Shown here piece by piece: positions 24,338-34,056 of a stretch of DNA of 64,000 bases (the stretch's first letter is position 1; each line of letters begins with the position of its first letter). Origin of the DNA: Mesoflavibacter sp. Its GTDB lineage: Bacteria; Pseudomonadota; Alphaproteobacteria; UBA8366; Aestuariispiraceae. A program made the translations under genes and the position numbers. The notes beneath the pieces are model-generated. The model was not told the DNA's origin. It was given only the letters and a program-made list of their open reading frames with translations, and ran no database searches. The stretch is from positions 3,750,148-3,814,147 of the forward strand of contig CP051228.1 of the NCBI GenBank assembly GCA_017792345.1, read 5' to 3'.

Positions 24338-25513
24338 ATGTTTCCGACACTGTTCTTCAAACTGAAGGCTGCGGGCCTGCCGGTCAGCTTACGCGAGTAT
24401 CTCAGTCTGATGGAAGGGCTGGAGAAGGATGTTTGCGGGCGCGATCCGGAGCAATTCTATTACTTTTCGCGCGCCGCCTTGGTGAAGGACGAACGCTATC
24501 TGGATCGTTTCGACCGGGTGTTTTCAGAGGTGTTCCGAGGGGTTCTGTCGGAAGGCGGTACGGAATCCGTGGACCTGCCCACGGAATGGCTCATGAAACT
24601 CGCCGAAAAGCACCTGACCGACGAAGAGAAGGCGATGGTCGAGGCGCTGGGCGGGTTCGAAAAGCTCATGGAAACGCTGAAGAAGCGCCTGGAAGAGCAG
24701 GAAAAGCGGCATCAGGGCGGGAGCAAATGGATCGGTACTGCCGGAACCAGCCCGTTCGGCGCCTATGGTTACAATCCGGAAGGCGTCAGGATCGGGCAGG
24801 AGGAAAGCCGCCACCGCCGCGCGGTCAAGGTTTGGGACAAGCGCGAGTTCCGGAACCTGGATACCGACGAGCCCTTGTCTAACCGCAACATGAAGGTCGC
24901 GCTTCGCCGTCTGCGCCGTTTCGCCCGGACAGGGTCGCAGTTCGAATTGGATTTGGACGGTACGATCCGGCAGACGGCGGACAACGGCGGCTATGTCGAT
25001 ATCCGATGGCAGCGCGAGAAGCACAATTCGGTCAAGATTCTGGCGCTCTACGATGTCGGCGGCAGCATGGACGACCACATCCTGCAGAGCAAAAAGCTGT
25101 TCGATGCGATGGAAACCGAGTTCAAGCATCTGATATCGATGTATTTCCACAATTGCGTCTACGAGAATTTGTATTCCGACATGCGCAATCGCTATCAGCA
25201 TCGCCGGTCGACCTGGGATGTGCTGCGAACCTATTCAAAGGACTACCGGCTGATCCTTGTCGGCGACGCGACCATGTCGCCTTATGAGATCGTCTATCCG
25301 GGCGGCAGCGTCGAACATTGGAACGAGGAGGCCGGGAAGGTCTGGCTACAGCGCCTGTTGGATCATTTCGATCGATCAGTCTGGCTCAATCCACAGCCGG
25401 AGAAGAGTTGGGGATATCACCAGTCGATCCACTTGATCCGGGACCAGATGGAAGGTCGCATGTTCCCAATGACCGTTCAGGGATTGGACGACGCGATGCG
25501 ATGCCTGAGTTGA
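24338..25513 (+). CDS. VWA domain protein, CoxE-like
   Basis: A 391-residue protein with a C-terminal von Willebrand A domain. The metal-site motif reads DVGGSMD (about residue 239), a variant of DxSxS. The family (COG3825/CoxE-like) normally works with a MoxR AAA+ ATPase in maturing or remodelling metalloenzymes or membrane complexes. The matching MoxR gene is not adjacent but lies at 37046-37885 on the other strand. AAGGGAG ends 7 nt before ATG 24338. Confidence 0.85.
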   Translation: MFPTLFFKLKAAGLPVSLREYLSLMEGLEKDVCGRDPEQFYYFSRAALVKDERYLDRFDRVFSEVFRGVLSEGGTESVDLPTEWLMKLAEKHLTDEEKAMVEALGGFEKLMETLKKRLEEQEKRHQGGSKWIGTAGTSPFGAYGYNPEGVRIGQEESRHRRAVKVWDKREFRNLDTDEPLSNRNMKVALRRLRRFARTGSQFELDLDGTIRQTADNGGYVDIRWQREKHNSVKILALYDVGGSMDDHILQSKKLFDAMETEFKHLISMYFHNCVYENLYSDMRNRYQHRRSTWDVLRTYSKDYRLILVGDATMSPYEIVYPGGSVEHWNEEAGKVWLQRLLDHFDRSVWLNPQPEKSWGYHQSIHLIRDQMEGRMFPMTVQGLDDAMRCLS

Positions 25514-25561
25514 GCCAGTTGACGCTTGGCCCCCCTCAATGAAACGTGCCATATAGCAGCT

Positions 25562-25852
25562 ATGAGATCGTTCCGCTTCGCCTCAATGCTGTCCCTGTCC
25601 GTGTTGTTGCTGTCGGCCTGTGCCGATCCGCCATCCGTGACCGAACCGACAGCGACCGAAAAGACCCAATCGCCCGTCGTGTCGATCTGCTATTCCGGGC
25701 AGACCACGACCCGCGATGCCTTGGCGGACATGGCGCTGAGCCATTGCCCGGCGGGGACGACAGGGCTGGAGGTCTGGGACCACGACACGTTCTGGAACGA
25801 TTGTCCGATCAGCAAGAAGAACCGGGTGACCTATCGCTGCCTCGGCGGCTGA
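25562..25852 (+). CDS. Small hypothetical lipoprotein
   Basis: A 96-residue protein with a lipoprotein signal and lipobox LLSAC (Cys20). Beyond the signal it has four Cys (in ICYSG, SHCPAG, NDCPI and YRCLGG), perhaps forming disulfides in the periplasm. I do not recognise the family. It lies 48 nt after the VWA gene on the same strand and its ribosome binding site is weak. Confidence 0.65.
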   Translation: MRSFRFASMLSLSVLLLSACADPPSVTEPTATEKTQSPVVSICYSGQTTTRDALADMALSHCPAGTTGLEVWDHDTFWNDCPISKKNRVTYRCLGG

Positions 25853-25866
25853 GTGGCGTGACGCCG

Positions 25867-26742
25867 CTATTGGCCCCGCAGCGTATGCACGGATGCACCT
25901 TCCTTGGGCGTCTCGGCCTTGGATGTCTCATCCTCTGACGCCTCCGCGCCTTCCGCTCCGCCCTCGGCTGCTTGCAGCCGGTCGGCTTCGCGGCGCAGTC
26001 GGGCGTAGCTTTGCAGCGAAACCGGGATTGTCCCCAGATAGGCGGCGCCGACGATTGTAAGCGTCTCCCACGGTGCGCTTGCCAGGCCGGCCGCGAATAT
26101 GCCGACAAGCACCATGAAGGGCAGGACCCAGCGCGGCGCCAGCTTGAATTTCTTGAACGAGAAGGTCGGTACTTCGCTGACCATCAGCAGCGCGACCCCC
26201 ACCATCCAGAGCCCCGCGGCCCAGGGCGGGATAAGCGCGGCATCGCCCAGGACAAAACCGAGCGTCAGCGGTAACAAGCCGATCGCCGCCCCGGCGGGAG
26301 CGGGAATGCCCTGAAAATAGTTGTAGGCATAGGGCGGGAGCTTATCCAGGCGGCTGTTGAACCGCGCCAAGCGTAGACCGCAGCAGACCGCGAAGAACAA
26401 GGCGATCCCCCAGCCGGGCCCGCCGAGCTCACTGAGGCCCCAGAGCCAGAGAATGAGGGCCGGCGACACGCCGAAGGCCACGAAATCGCTGAGTGAATCC
26501 AACTGGGCGCCGAAATCGCTGGTCGCCCGGAGCAGGCGCGCCATGCGGCCGTCCAGCGCATCCAGGATGGCCGCCACCAGAATGGCGGCGACGGCAAATT
26601 CCCAGCGGGCTTCCAACGCATAGCGGACGCCCGTCAAACCAGCGCAGGTCGAGGCGACGGTGATCATGTTCGGAATCAGGCGCGCAATTGTTGTGCCCTT
26701 CAGACGGGACGGGCGGCCGGATTTGCGGCGGCGATTCAGCAT
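25867..26742 (-). CDS. pssA: CDP-diacylglycerol-serine O-phosphatidyltransferase
   Basis: A 291-residue membrane enzyme of the CDP-alcohol phosphatidyltransferase family. The full motif D61-x2-DG-x2-AR-x8-G-x3-D-x3-D86 is present. About eight hydrophobic segments follow, then a charged Glu/Ala-rich cytosolic tail. It makes phosphatidylserine from CDP-diacylglycerol and serine in the inner membrane. It is downstream of psd (27 nt gap), so the two steps to phosphatidylethanolamine are co-transcribed. Confidence 0.95.
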   Translation of the reverse strand: MLNRRRKSGRPSRLKGTTIARLIPNMITVASTCAGLTGVRYALEARWEFAVAAILVAAILDALDGRMARLLRATSDFGAQLDSLSDFVAFGVSPALILWLWGLSELGGPGWGIALFFAVCCGLRLARFNSRLDKLPPYAYNYFQGIPAPAGAAIGLLPLTLGFVLGDAALIPPWAAGLWMVGVALLMVSEVPTFSFKKFKLAPRWVLPFMVLVGIFAAGLASAPWETLTIVGAAYLGTIPVSLQSYARLRREADRLQAAEGGAEGAEASEDETSKAETPKEGASVHTLRGQ

Positions 26743-26769
26743 GACGGGCTACTCCAGATTTTTGTCGGG

Positions 26770-27474
26770 TCAGCGGGTCGCGCCGTCGCGCGGACCTTCC
26801 TTGCCCTTCGGGCCGCCCATATCCGCCAGAACCGTTTCACCGGCAACAGCGCGCTGTCCTTCGACGGCCATCGGGACAACGTTGGGAGGCAGATATACGT
26901 CAACCCGGCTGCCAAAGCGAATCATCCCGATGCGCTGACCGGCCCGCACATCGTCACCGGTCTCGACATCTGCCAGGATACGGCGCGCAACCAAACCGGC
27001 AATCTGTACGACGGCCAATTCCTTTCCGCCTTCCGCCTCGATCCGGAAGGATTGGCGCTCATTGTCGCTGCTCGCCTTGTCCAGCGATGCGTTCAGGAAC
27101 TTGCCCGGTCGGTATTCCATCTTGGTTATCGTTCCGTCGACCGGCGCGCGGTTCACATGGACGTCGAACACGTTCATGAAGACGCAGATGCGCCAGACCG
27201 GCTTCGCAGGCATGTCCAATTCCGGCGGCGGCTCAGCCTTCGACACGCTTTGCACCAGTCCATCGGCTGGGCTGATGACCAGACCCTGGCGCGTCGGCGT
27301 CACGCGCGGCGGATCGCGGAAGAAATAGACGCACCACGCCGTCAGCAGAATGCCGACGAACCAAAGCGGGCTCCACAGGAAGCCGATGCCGAAACCGAGA
27401 AGGGCGCACAGCGTAACGAAGGGATAGCCTTCCCGATGAATCGGGACCAAGACGGTGTCCAAAGCGTTCTTCAT
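26770..27474 (-). CDS. psd: Phosphatidylserine decarboxylase proenzyme
   Basis: A 234-residue enzyme of the short type. Hydrophobic segments lie near residues 18-50. The self-cleavage site is G188-S189 in RFGSR, where Ser becomes the pyruvoyl group. The FDVHVNRAPVDG segment is typical. It converts phosphatidylserine to phosphatidylethanolamine and sits directly upstream of pssA. Confidence 0.95.
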   Translation of the reverse strand: MKNALDTVLVPIHREGYPFVTLCALLGFGIGFLWSPLWFVGILLTAWCVYFFRDPPRVTPTRQGLVISPADGLVQSVSKAEPPPELDMPAKPVWRICVFMNVFDVHVNRAPVDGTITKMEYRPGKFLNASLDKASSDNERQSFRIEAEGGKELAVVQIAGLVARRILADVETGDDVRAGQRIGMIRFGSRVDVYLPPNVVPMAVEGQRAVAGETVLADMGGPKGKEGPRDGATR

Positions 27475-27589
27475 AACCGGTTCCTCAATCGTCCAGAGCG
27501 ACGGGTGCGTTCCTGGCGCTGTCCTACACGGTCTCGACCTGCGGCGCTACCCCGACAAACCTGGGCAATCATAGCCCAGAATGCCACGC

Positions 27590-28864
27590 CTATTGTTTCG
27601 GAATCTCGAATACCTGACCGGGATAGATCAAATCCGGGTCCCGGATCTGGTCGCTATTCGCGTCATAGATCACCGTGTAGGCCAAACCTTCGCCCAGTGT
27701 CCGTCTCGCAATACGCCACAGGCTGTTTCCGGGCTGCACCACGATGAAGGCGTCGCCGCTTAGATCCGTCAGCGGCGCCGCGCGGCTGAATGGAATTTCC
27801 AGACGGGCGACGACCCCGGAATCCCGGACGGCGTCCAGGCGCATCGAATAGACGCCGGGCGCGACTTCCTTTTCCGGGTTGATCCGCCACGTGCCGTTCT
27901 CCTCGACCGGGCCGGACCCTATCGGGCTGTTGTTCAGATAGGCGATTACCAGGCTGGATTTCGGTCCCTTGCCGGCAATCGAGATATTGCCGGACGGATC
28001 GTAGTCGATCGTCTCCACGCTTAGCGCGCCATCGGCGGATTTCACGCCGGAAGGCTCGGCCGTGGTACTGCCCGGCGCGGGCGCTTTGGACGGCGCCGCG
28101 TCCGATGTCGTTGTCTCGCCGGCCGGCACGCCGTCGGCGGGCGGTGCCTGGATCAATTCTGCACCGGGCGTTTCGTCAGGGATCAGAACGACCAGCGGCT
28201 GCTGCGGCGTTTCGCTTTGCGTCTCCCGGCCGGCGACGTCGTGGCCCGGTTTCGGGACGACAAGAACCACCGTTCCCTTGCCCAGAATACTGGAGCCGTC
28301 GGGCATATCCGCGCGCAGTTTCAGTTCATGCGGCCCCGGGGGCAGGGGGCTGCTGGGCAGATAGACCCATTCACCTCGGTCGTCGGCTTCGACCGATCCC
28401 AAATCCGCGCCGCCGTCCAGAACCGTGACCGTTGCACCCGGGTCGGCGCGGCCCGCGATCACGGCGTCGCCATTCGGATCGATTCGAACCACATCGAAAG
28501 TCGGCGGGGTCAGGCTCGGTGCGGCGGGCTGCTGCTGCGCGTCGGTCGCTGCGCTTTGCGTTCCTTCGCCGGTACCCGTGGACGGTCCGGGCGCGGCCGG
28601 CGCTTCAGGTTGCACGGAGGAGTCGGTCTGTGCGGTCGATCCGGACGAAGCCGGTTGGGAATCCACGGTTTGTGACGGGGCCGGTTCCGACTGCACCGCG
28701 TCAGCCGTTCCGGTACCGGCGGGCGGAGTCGCTTCTTCGGTCTGGCTCTGGGGAGCGCTGTCCACCGGTTCGGGCATAGGTTCGGGATTGCTCAGCCAAT
28801 TCAACAGAAGGGCCAAGAGCAGCAACACACCCCCGATGATTCCGATCCAGATTGTCCGGTTCAC
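27590..28864 (-). CDS. LysM domain protein with Ig-like repeats, membrane-anchored
   Basis: A 424-residue protein. A hydrophobic anchor (about 5-24) is followed by a long Pro/Thr/Ser/Ala-rich region (to about 110) and at least two beta Ig-like segments (around GDAVIAGRADPGATVTVLDG and the later NISIAGKGPKSS). A C-terminal LysM peptidoglycan-binding domain (VQPGNSLWRIARRTLG...) ends in FEIPKQ. This is the layout of alphaproteobacterial envelope proteins that bind the cell wall. It has 115 nt to psd on the same strand. A hairpin (TTGCCC/GGGCAA, 28884-28902) lies 20 nt upstream of its start. Confidence 0.82.
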   Translation of the reverse strand: MNRTIWIGIIGGVLLLLALLLNWLSNPEPMPEPVDSAPQSQTEEATPPAGTGTADAVQSEPAPSQTVDSQPASSGSTAQTDSSVQPEAPAAPGPSTGTGEGTQSAATDAQQQPAAPSLTPPTFDVVRIDPNGDAVIAGRADPGATVTVLDGGADLGSVEADDRGEWVYLPSSPLPPGPHELKLRADMPDGSSILGKGTVVLVVPKPGHDVAGRETQSETPQQPLVVLIPDETPGAELIQAPPADGVPAGETTTSDAAPSKAPAPGSTTAEPSGVKSADGALSVETIDYDPSGNISIAGKGPKSSLVIAYLNNSPIGSGPVEENGTWRINPEKEVAPGVYSMRLDAVRDSGVVARLEIPFSRAAPLTDLSGDAFIVVQPGNSLWRIARRTLGEGLAYTVIYDANSDQIRDPDLIYPGQVFEIPKQ

Positions 28865-29087
28865 GCTCGCCCCCGCTTATCCATTGCCCCATCCCTGGGC
28901 AACTCCTCGACCGGACTTTACTTGTCGCAAGGCCCTGGTGCAATTCCATCAAGAAATTCCGGGGATTGGACCGATTTCGGGTTGGATTTGCCGAAATTCG
29001 CCTTTCGCCCCGGGGTGTCAAAACCTATGCTCCGCCTTAAATGGCGGTTCGTCCGTCGGGCATTTTATTTCAAGGAGTCAGTCAGCG

Positions 29088-29681
29088 GTGCATTCCCGGG
29101 TACGATCGGTTTGCGTCTATTGCGGATCCAGTCATGGCGTCCGCCCATCCTTTAGCGACGCCGCGACCCGGTTGGGTGCGCAATTGGCGGAGGCGGGTAT
29201 CCGTCTGGTTTATGGCGGCGGCGCTGTCGGCCTGATGGGCGTCGTCGCCCAGTCCGTGCTGGATTCGGGCGGCCAGGTCACAGGGATCATTCCCGATTTC
29301 CTCGACCGGGCGGAGGTCGGCAAGACCAACCTGACCGAATTGATCAAGACCGAGACCATGCATGACCGCAAGGCGATCATGGCGGAACGGTCGGACGGAT
29401 TCGTCGTGCTGCCGGGCGGATTGGGTACCTTGGACGAGACATTCGAAATCCTAACCTGGAAGCAATTGCAACTGCACAACAAGCCGATCGTTCTGGTGAA
29501 TGTGGAGGGCTATTGGGACCATTTCGTCCATCTGGTGGAGCATCAGGTTCGAGAGGGCTTCGTGCGCGAACGCTACCTTCAGTTCTTCCGCATCGTCGAT
29601 ACGGTGGAAGAAGTCGTGCCGGCCCTGCTGGAGGATGCGGCAGCGGCAGCGGACATGTCGGACCGCCTGGACCGGGCCTGA
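29088..29681 (+). CDS. LOG family protein (cytokinin riboside monophosphate phosphoribohydrolase-like)
   Basis: A 197-residue protein with the family motifs YGGGAVGLMG and PGGLGTLDE. LOG enzymes hydrolyse AMP-like nucleotides to base and ribose 5-phosphate; many bacterial members act on AMP. GTG 29088 follows AAGGAG (29072-29077) by 10 nt and gives the normal length. The open frame upstream to 28425 is antisense to the LysM gene and is not coding. Confidence 0.9.
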   Translation: MHSRVRSVCVYCGSSHGVRPSFSDAATRLGAQLAEAGIRLVYGGGAVGLMGVVAQSVLDSGGQVTGIIPDFLDRAEVGKTNLTELIKTETMHDRKAIMAERSDGFVVLPGGLGTLDETFEILTWKQLQLHNKPIVLVNVEGYWDHFVHLVEHQVREGFVRERYLQFFRIVDTVEEVVPALLEDAAAAADMSDRLDRA

Positions 29682-29779
29682 TGTCGGGATTTTAAGAAAC
29701 GCGAAACGGCTGTCTGGTATGATGAATCGTGATAATGGCCACAGCGTTAGTGTGATTTCGGCCTGAAAGGCGTTGTTGC

Positions 29780-30310
29780 GTGAAACTTACCGGGACATAC
29801 CGCAAGCTGGTTAAGAACACGACGATCAACGACACAACGTTGCTGTCGACCGATTATCTTAACCATTACAATGAGTTGGTGATGATGCTTGAGATGGTCT
29901 CCGACATGCCTGACATGTTGGAGGAAGTCGAGACCTGGCAGCCCAAAACCTATCAGCAGCACTTCCGCGACAGCGCATTTCAGCACAAGGAACTCGCTGT
30001 CTGGGCCTATGAGCATGCACCGGACGAGTACCGCGAACCGATGGACGATTGCATCGCGCGGATGGATGCGGATATCTCGACCGGCCTGCCCGAACTGCGT
30101 GTCCTGGCGGATGCCGGAAACGAGGGTCGCCTGAAGGCGGAAGCCTCGGCACTGACCGGACGCCTGCGCGGCTGGATCGACACGATGAGCGCCCTGATCA
30201 ACGGCGCGCTCGATTCCGAGGGATATCAGGCACGCCTGCAGGCCGAGGGCCCGTCGGAAACGGCCGCCACGGTCATGGACCAGTCGTCCATCGACGCCTT
30301 GTTCGACTGA
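29780..30310 (+). CDS. Unknown protein with DQSSIDALF C-terminal tail
   Basis: A 176-residue acidic, mostly helical protein; I do not recognise the family. GTG 29780 has GAAAGG about 10 nt upstream. The body is rich in charged helices with Met and Trp. The last residues, DQSSIDALFD, resemble the Q-x-x-ID-x-L(L/F) peptides found at the ends of FliM, FliN and some CheZ proteins, which bind CheY-type receivers. No chemotaxis or flagellar gene is nearby. It precedes icd by 177 nt. Confidence 0.7.
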   Translation: MKLTGTYRKLVKNTTINDTTLLSTDYLNHYNELVMMLEMVSDMPDMLEEVETWQPKTYQQHFRDSAFQHKELAVWAYEHAPDEYREPMDDCIARMDADISTGLPELRVLADAGNEGRLKAEASALTGRLRGWIDTMSALINGALDSEGYQARLQAEGPSETAATVMDQSSIDALFD

Positions 30311-30358
30311 CACCGCAGAAGCGCCCGAAAAGAGCCGTGCCAAGTCGCCGCGTGTGGA

Positions 30359-30387
30359 TTGCGGGTTTGGTAGGTGTCTTGTATTGT
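30359..30387 (+). promoter_or_regulatory. Candidate promoter of icd
   Basis: TTGCGG (30359-30364) and TATTGT (30382-30387) are 17 nt apart and lie 100 nt upstream of the icd ATG, in the gap after the unknown gene. Pattern only. Confidence 0.45.
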
Positions 30388-30487
30388 CCGCGCCGAATGA
30401 ACCCTGGGGCCGTCGCGGGCGCTTTCATCCCACCTTGCGCGCCGTCGCCGGACCGCCACACCTGACGAAAAGGGGAGCCCCGAACCC

Positions 30488-31711
30488 ATGTCGAAGATTA
30501 AGGTCGCCAATCCGGTCGTCGAACTCGACGGCGATGAGATGACCCGCATCATCTGGGATTTCATCAAGACCAAACTGATCCTGCCCTATCTGGACATCGA
30601 TCTGAAGTATTACGATCTCGGGGTCGAAAAGCGTGACGAGACGGACGATCAGATCACGATCGACGCCGCCAACGCGATCAAGGAACACCGCGTCGGCGTG
30701 AAATGCGCGACGATCACGCCGGACGAAGCGCGGGTCGAGGAATTCGGCCTGAAGAAGATGTGGCGTTCGCCGAACGGCACGATCCGCAACATCCTGGACG
30801 GCACCGTCTTCCGCGAGCCGATCGTCTGCAAGAACGTGCCGCGCCTGGTGACGAACTGGTCCAAGCCGATCGTCGTCGCCCGTCATGCCTTCGGCGATCA
30901 GTATCGCGCCACGGATTTCCTGGTGCCGGGCGCAGGCCTGCTGTCGATTACCTTCACGCCGGAAGATCCGGATGGCGAGACGATCCGTCACCAGGTCTTC
31001 AAGTTCGAAGGCGCCGGGATCGCCATGGGCATGTATAACCTGGACGATTCGATCCGCGGCTTTGCCCGGGCCTGCATGAATTACGGCCTGCTGCGCAATT
31101 ATCCGGTCTATCTGTCGACCAAGAACACGATCCTGAAAGCCTATGACGGCCGCTTCAAGGATCTCTTCCAGGAGGTCTATGAGGCCGAATTCGAAGAGAC
31201 CTTCAAGAAGGCCGGTATCTGGTATGAACACCGCCTGATCGACGACATGGTCGCCTTCGCGATGAAGTCGTCGGGCGATTTCGTCTGGGCCGCCAAGAAC
31301 TATGACGGCGACGTCCAGTCCGACTCGGTCGCGCAGGGCTTCGGCTCGCTGGGTCTGATGACCTCGGTCCTGATGACGCCGGACGGCAACACGGTCGAGG
31401 CCGAAGCGGCCCACGGCACGGTGACGCGTCACTTCCGCCAGCATCAACAGGGCAAGGAAACGTCGACCAACCCGATCGCGTCGATCTTCGCCTGGACCCG
31501 CGGCCTGAAATATCGTGGCAAGTTCGACGATACGCCGGATGTAATCCGCTTCGCCGAGACGCTGGAATCGGTGTGCATCGAAACGGTCGAGAGCGGTCAC
31601 ATGACCAAGGATCTGGCGCTGCTGATCGGTGAGAACCAGAAATGGCTGACCACCACCCAGTTCCTCGACAAGATCGACGAGAATCTGAAGGACGCGATGG
31701 ACCGCTGGTAA
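30488..31711 (+). CDS. icd: NADP-dependent isocitrate dehydrogenase
   Basis: A 407-residue enzyme of the eukaryotic/alphaproteobacterial homodimeric type, recognised from its start ([21 protein letters not shown]) and the [12 protein letters not shown] segment near residue 305. It oxidises isocitrate to 2-oxoglutarate in the TCA cycle and makes NADPH. It is probably a single gene or leads a short unit with the GNAT gene 10 nt downstream. Confidence 0.97.
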   Translation: MSKIKVANPVVELDGDEMTRIIWDFIKTKLILPYLDIDLKYYDLGVEKRDETDDQITIDAANAIKEHRVGVKCATITPDEARVEEFGLKKMWRSPNGTIRNILDGTVFREPIVCKNVPRLVTNWSKPIVVARHAFGDQYRATDFLVPGAGLLSITFTPEDPDGETIRHQVFKFEGAGIAMGMYNLDDSIRGFARACMNYGLLRNYPVYLSTKNTILKAYDGRFKDLFQEVYEAEFEETFKKAGIWYEHRLIDDMVAFAMKSSGDFVWAAKNYDGDVQSDSVAQGFGSLGLMTSVLMTPDGNTVEAEAAHGTVTRHFRQHQQGKETSTNPIASIFAWTRGLKYRGKFDDTPDVIRFAETLESVCIETVESGHMTKDLALLIGENQKWLTTTQFLDKIDENLKDAMDRW

Positions 31712-31721
31712 GCGGTCCTTC

Positions 31722-32198
31722 ATGTCCGTTCAGGACGACCTGACGTTTAGGGACGCGCGGCCGGAAGATCTGGCCGCCGTCCTTTTTCTTTTGGCCGACG
31801 ATACATCCAATGCGCCCCGTATCGCGCCGCCGGACCCGTCCGATCCCAGGCACATCGCTGCCCTGGCGGAAATCGACGCCGATCCGAACAACCGGTTGAT
31901 TGTTGTCGAGCGGGCAGGCGAGATCATCGGCACCTTTCATCTGACCGTCATACCGGGCGTCAGCCTGAAAGCGGGAAGACGCCTTCAGGTCGAGGCGGTG
32001 CGCGTTCGGTCGGATTGCCGTAGTGCGGGAATTGGAAGACTTATGATGCGATGGGCGGAAGATTACGCCCGGGAAAAAGCCTGTATTCTACTGCAATTGA
32101 CGACCGACCGAAGCCGTGACGGACGGGCCCGTAAATTTTACGAGAACCTTGGATTCGCAGCGTCCCATGACGGCATGAAACTGCACCTGAACCGATAG
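31722..32198 (+). CDS. GNAT family N-acetyltransferase
   Basis: A 158-residue GNAT protein. The acetyl-CoA loop is in VRSDCRSAGIGRLM (near residue 100), followed by a typical C-terminal strand ending in FYENLGFAASH. The substrate is unknown. It begins 10 nt after icd with no strong ribosome binding site, so it may depend on read-through from icd. Confidence 0.85.
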   Translation: MSVQDDLTFRDARPEDLAAVLFLLADDTSNAPRIAPPDPSDPRHIAALAEIDADPNNRLIVVERAGEIIGTFHLTVIPGVSLKAGRRLQVEAVRVRSDCRSAGIGRLMMRWAEDYAREKACILLQLTTDRSRDGRARKFYENLGFAASHDGMKLHLNR

Positions 32199-32208
32199 AG
32201 AATGGGCC

Positions 32209-33180
32209 TTATCGGTTTCGGGGCAGGGGGTGTTTCGCGGCGATGTCGGTGCCTCGGATGTTCTCGCGCCAGAAGGCATAAAGACCGCTTCCCAAAATCA
32301 ACACGATGCCAAGAACGGCCTGCAGATCGGGCCAGTCGCCGAAAACGACGATGCTCCAGAAAATCGCCAGGGGCAGCGCGACATATTCGAACGGGGCGGC
32401 GGCGGTGGCCTCCGCCAAGCGGTAGCCTTGCGAGATCAGGTAGGCACCACAGGCGCTGAGCGATCCGACCGCCAGCATGATCCACATGTCATTGCCGACC
32501 GGCCAGGTCCAGGCTCGCAGCAAGAAGATCAGACTGGGATCCTCGACCCCTTCCGCGAGGCGGCCGTCCCCGATGCTGAGGCCGATCGTGCTGCAGACGA
32601 CCAGGAAGGTTGCCTGAATGTAGAAGGCCATGGTCGACGCTTTTTCGGTCACGCCAAGCTTGCGGGCGATGATCTGCATGCTGGCATAGGCGAGGGCGGC
32701 GACGATCGGGGCCAGGGCTGCATACTGGAAGGCGGCCGTTCCGGGCCGAATAATGATCACCACGCCGATCAGCCCGGCAAAGACGGCCATCCAGCGGCGC
32801 AGGCCGACTTTCTCGCCCAGGAAGGGCACCGACAGGGCGGTGATGAAAAGCGGGGCGACGAAGAAGATCGCCGTCGCTTCGCCCAGGGACATGGTCGCGA
32901 TGCCGGTGAAGAAGGCCATATTCGCGATGAAGACGCAGAGACCGCGCAGAAGGTGCAACGGCATGCGCTTGCTCAGCAGGTTCCGGTATCCGCCTTCCAA
33001 GGGGACGAAGATCAGCAGGATGACAGTCAAGGCGACGCAGGCGCGGGTGAACACGATCTGATGCAGCGGATACCCGTCGCTCAGTGCCTTGATCATCATA
33101 TCGGCGGTCGAAAAGGTAACCCCGGCGGCGACAACGCATAGAATGCCGAGAGTGGCGGGATTGCGCAGTAATGCGGTCAT
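32209..33180 (-). CDS. EamA/DMT family transporter
   Basis: A 323-residue membrane protein with ten predicted helices in two EamA repeats, in the inner membrane. The family exports amino acids, metabolites or drugs; no substrate can be read from sequence. It follows the GST gene by 19 nt on the same strand, with GGAGG before the ATG. The 3' end is convergent to the GNAT gene with a gap of 10 nt. Confidence 0.88.
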   Translation of the reverse strand: MTALLRNPATLGILCVVAAGVTFSTADMMIKALSDGYPLHQIVFTRACVALTVILLIFVPLEGGYRNLLSKRMPLHLLRGLCVFIANMAFFTGIATMSLGEATAIFFVAPLFITALSVPFLGEKVGLRRWMAVFAGLIGVVIIIRPGTAAFQYAALAPIVAALAYASMQIIARKLGVTEKASTMAFYIQATFLVVCSTIGLSIGDGRLAEGVEDPSLIFLLRAWTWPVGNDMWIMLAVGSLSACGAYLISQGYRLAEATAAAPFEYVALPLAIFWSIVVFGDWPDLQAVLGIVLILGSGLYAFWRENIRGTDIAAKHPLPRNR

Positions 33181-33199
33181 ATCAATCCCGCCTCCATCG

Positions 33200-33862
33200 T
33201 CACGAGATAAAGAAGTTGATGCCTTCGGCGGCGAATGTGTCGATCACCTCCGGCAATGCCTGGCAACGCCGGGCATGGGCCAGCAAGTGCGGACGGATCG
33301 AGGGCGGATCGGGGATTTTGAACTGCTCGGCCCAACCGGCCAGCATGAACAGGAAATAATCTGCACAGGTCGGGCGGTCGCCGACCAGCCAGTCGCCGGT
33401 CTTCTCCAACTCCCGGTTCACGATGGCCAGATGCCCGCCGACTCGATCCGCCGCGCGCGCCTTGACGGCGGCGATCTGCTCGGATGTCTCGCCATAGCGG
33501 CGGGCATAGGCGGACACCATCAGATCGGCCTGAATCGTGTTGGTGGCGAAATACAGCCAGTCCAGCGTACGGGCCCGTTCCACGGTTCCGAGTGCGGGCA
33601 GCAATCCCGAATCGGGATAGGTCTCGGCGATGTAGTGGCAAATGGCGGCGGATTCGCGAATGACGAAGCCGCCTTGGTCCGGATCGCCCACCGCCAGGGT
33701 GGGGATGCGGGCATGGGGGTTCAGTGCCAGATAGGCGGGATCCGTCAGGCCGCCGCGATTGCGTTCCACCAGCGACAGGGTGAAGTCCACCCCAGCCTTG
33801 CGCAGACAGATATGCGGGGCGAGGGAGGCATTATCCGGGTAGTAGTAAAGTGTCAGCGACAT
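33200..33862 (-). CDS. Glutathione S-transferase family protein
   Basis: A 220-residue protein with an N-terminal thioredoxin-like domain (LTLYYYPDNASLAPH, then ARIPTLAV with the cis-Pro) and a helical C-terminal domain. The first motif has Ser/Asn where many GSTs have the catalytic Ser or Cys. The substrate is unknown. It is first in a two-gene unit with the EamA transporter. Confidence 0.9.
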   Translation of the reverse strand: MSLTLYYYPDNASLAPHICLRKAGVDFTLSLVERNRGGLTDPAYLALNPHARIPTLAVGDPDQGGFVIRESAAICHYIAETYPDSGLLPALGTVERARTLDWLYFATNTIQADLMVSAYARRYGETSEQIAAVKARAADRVGGHLAIVNRELEKTGDWLVGDRPTCADYFLFMLAGWAEQFKIPDPPSIRPHLLAHARRCQALPEVIDTFAAEGINFFIS

Positions 33863-34056
33863 GATCCTGCTCGACGGTTTGGGTGTGTGATCCCGCTCTA
33901 GACACTACCTGCGGGCGGGGCGAATGACGATGACCTCACTTGTTCCGATTTGCCACAACAGACAAGACCCTCGCGACCGTCCGGCGGTGAAGTTGACTTA
34001 CGCCCGGCGTTTGGCTGTATTGGCGCGCACCGATTTCACGAAGGACGAGAGGCGGC

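Noticed and set aside
28425-29087. 5' extension of the LOG protein frame
   Set aside because: This part is antisense to the LysM gene and unrelated to LOG proteins; the AAGGAG-GTG at 29072-29090 gives the proper start.
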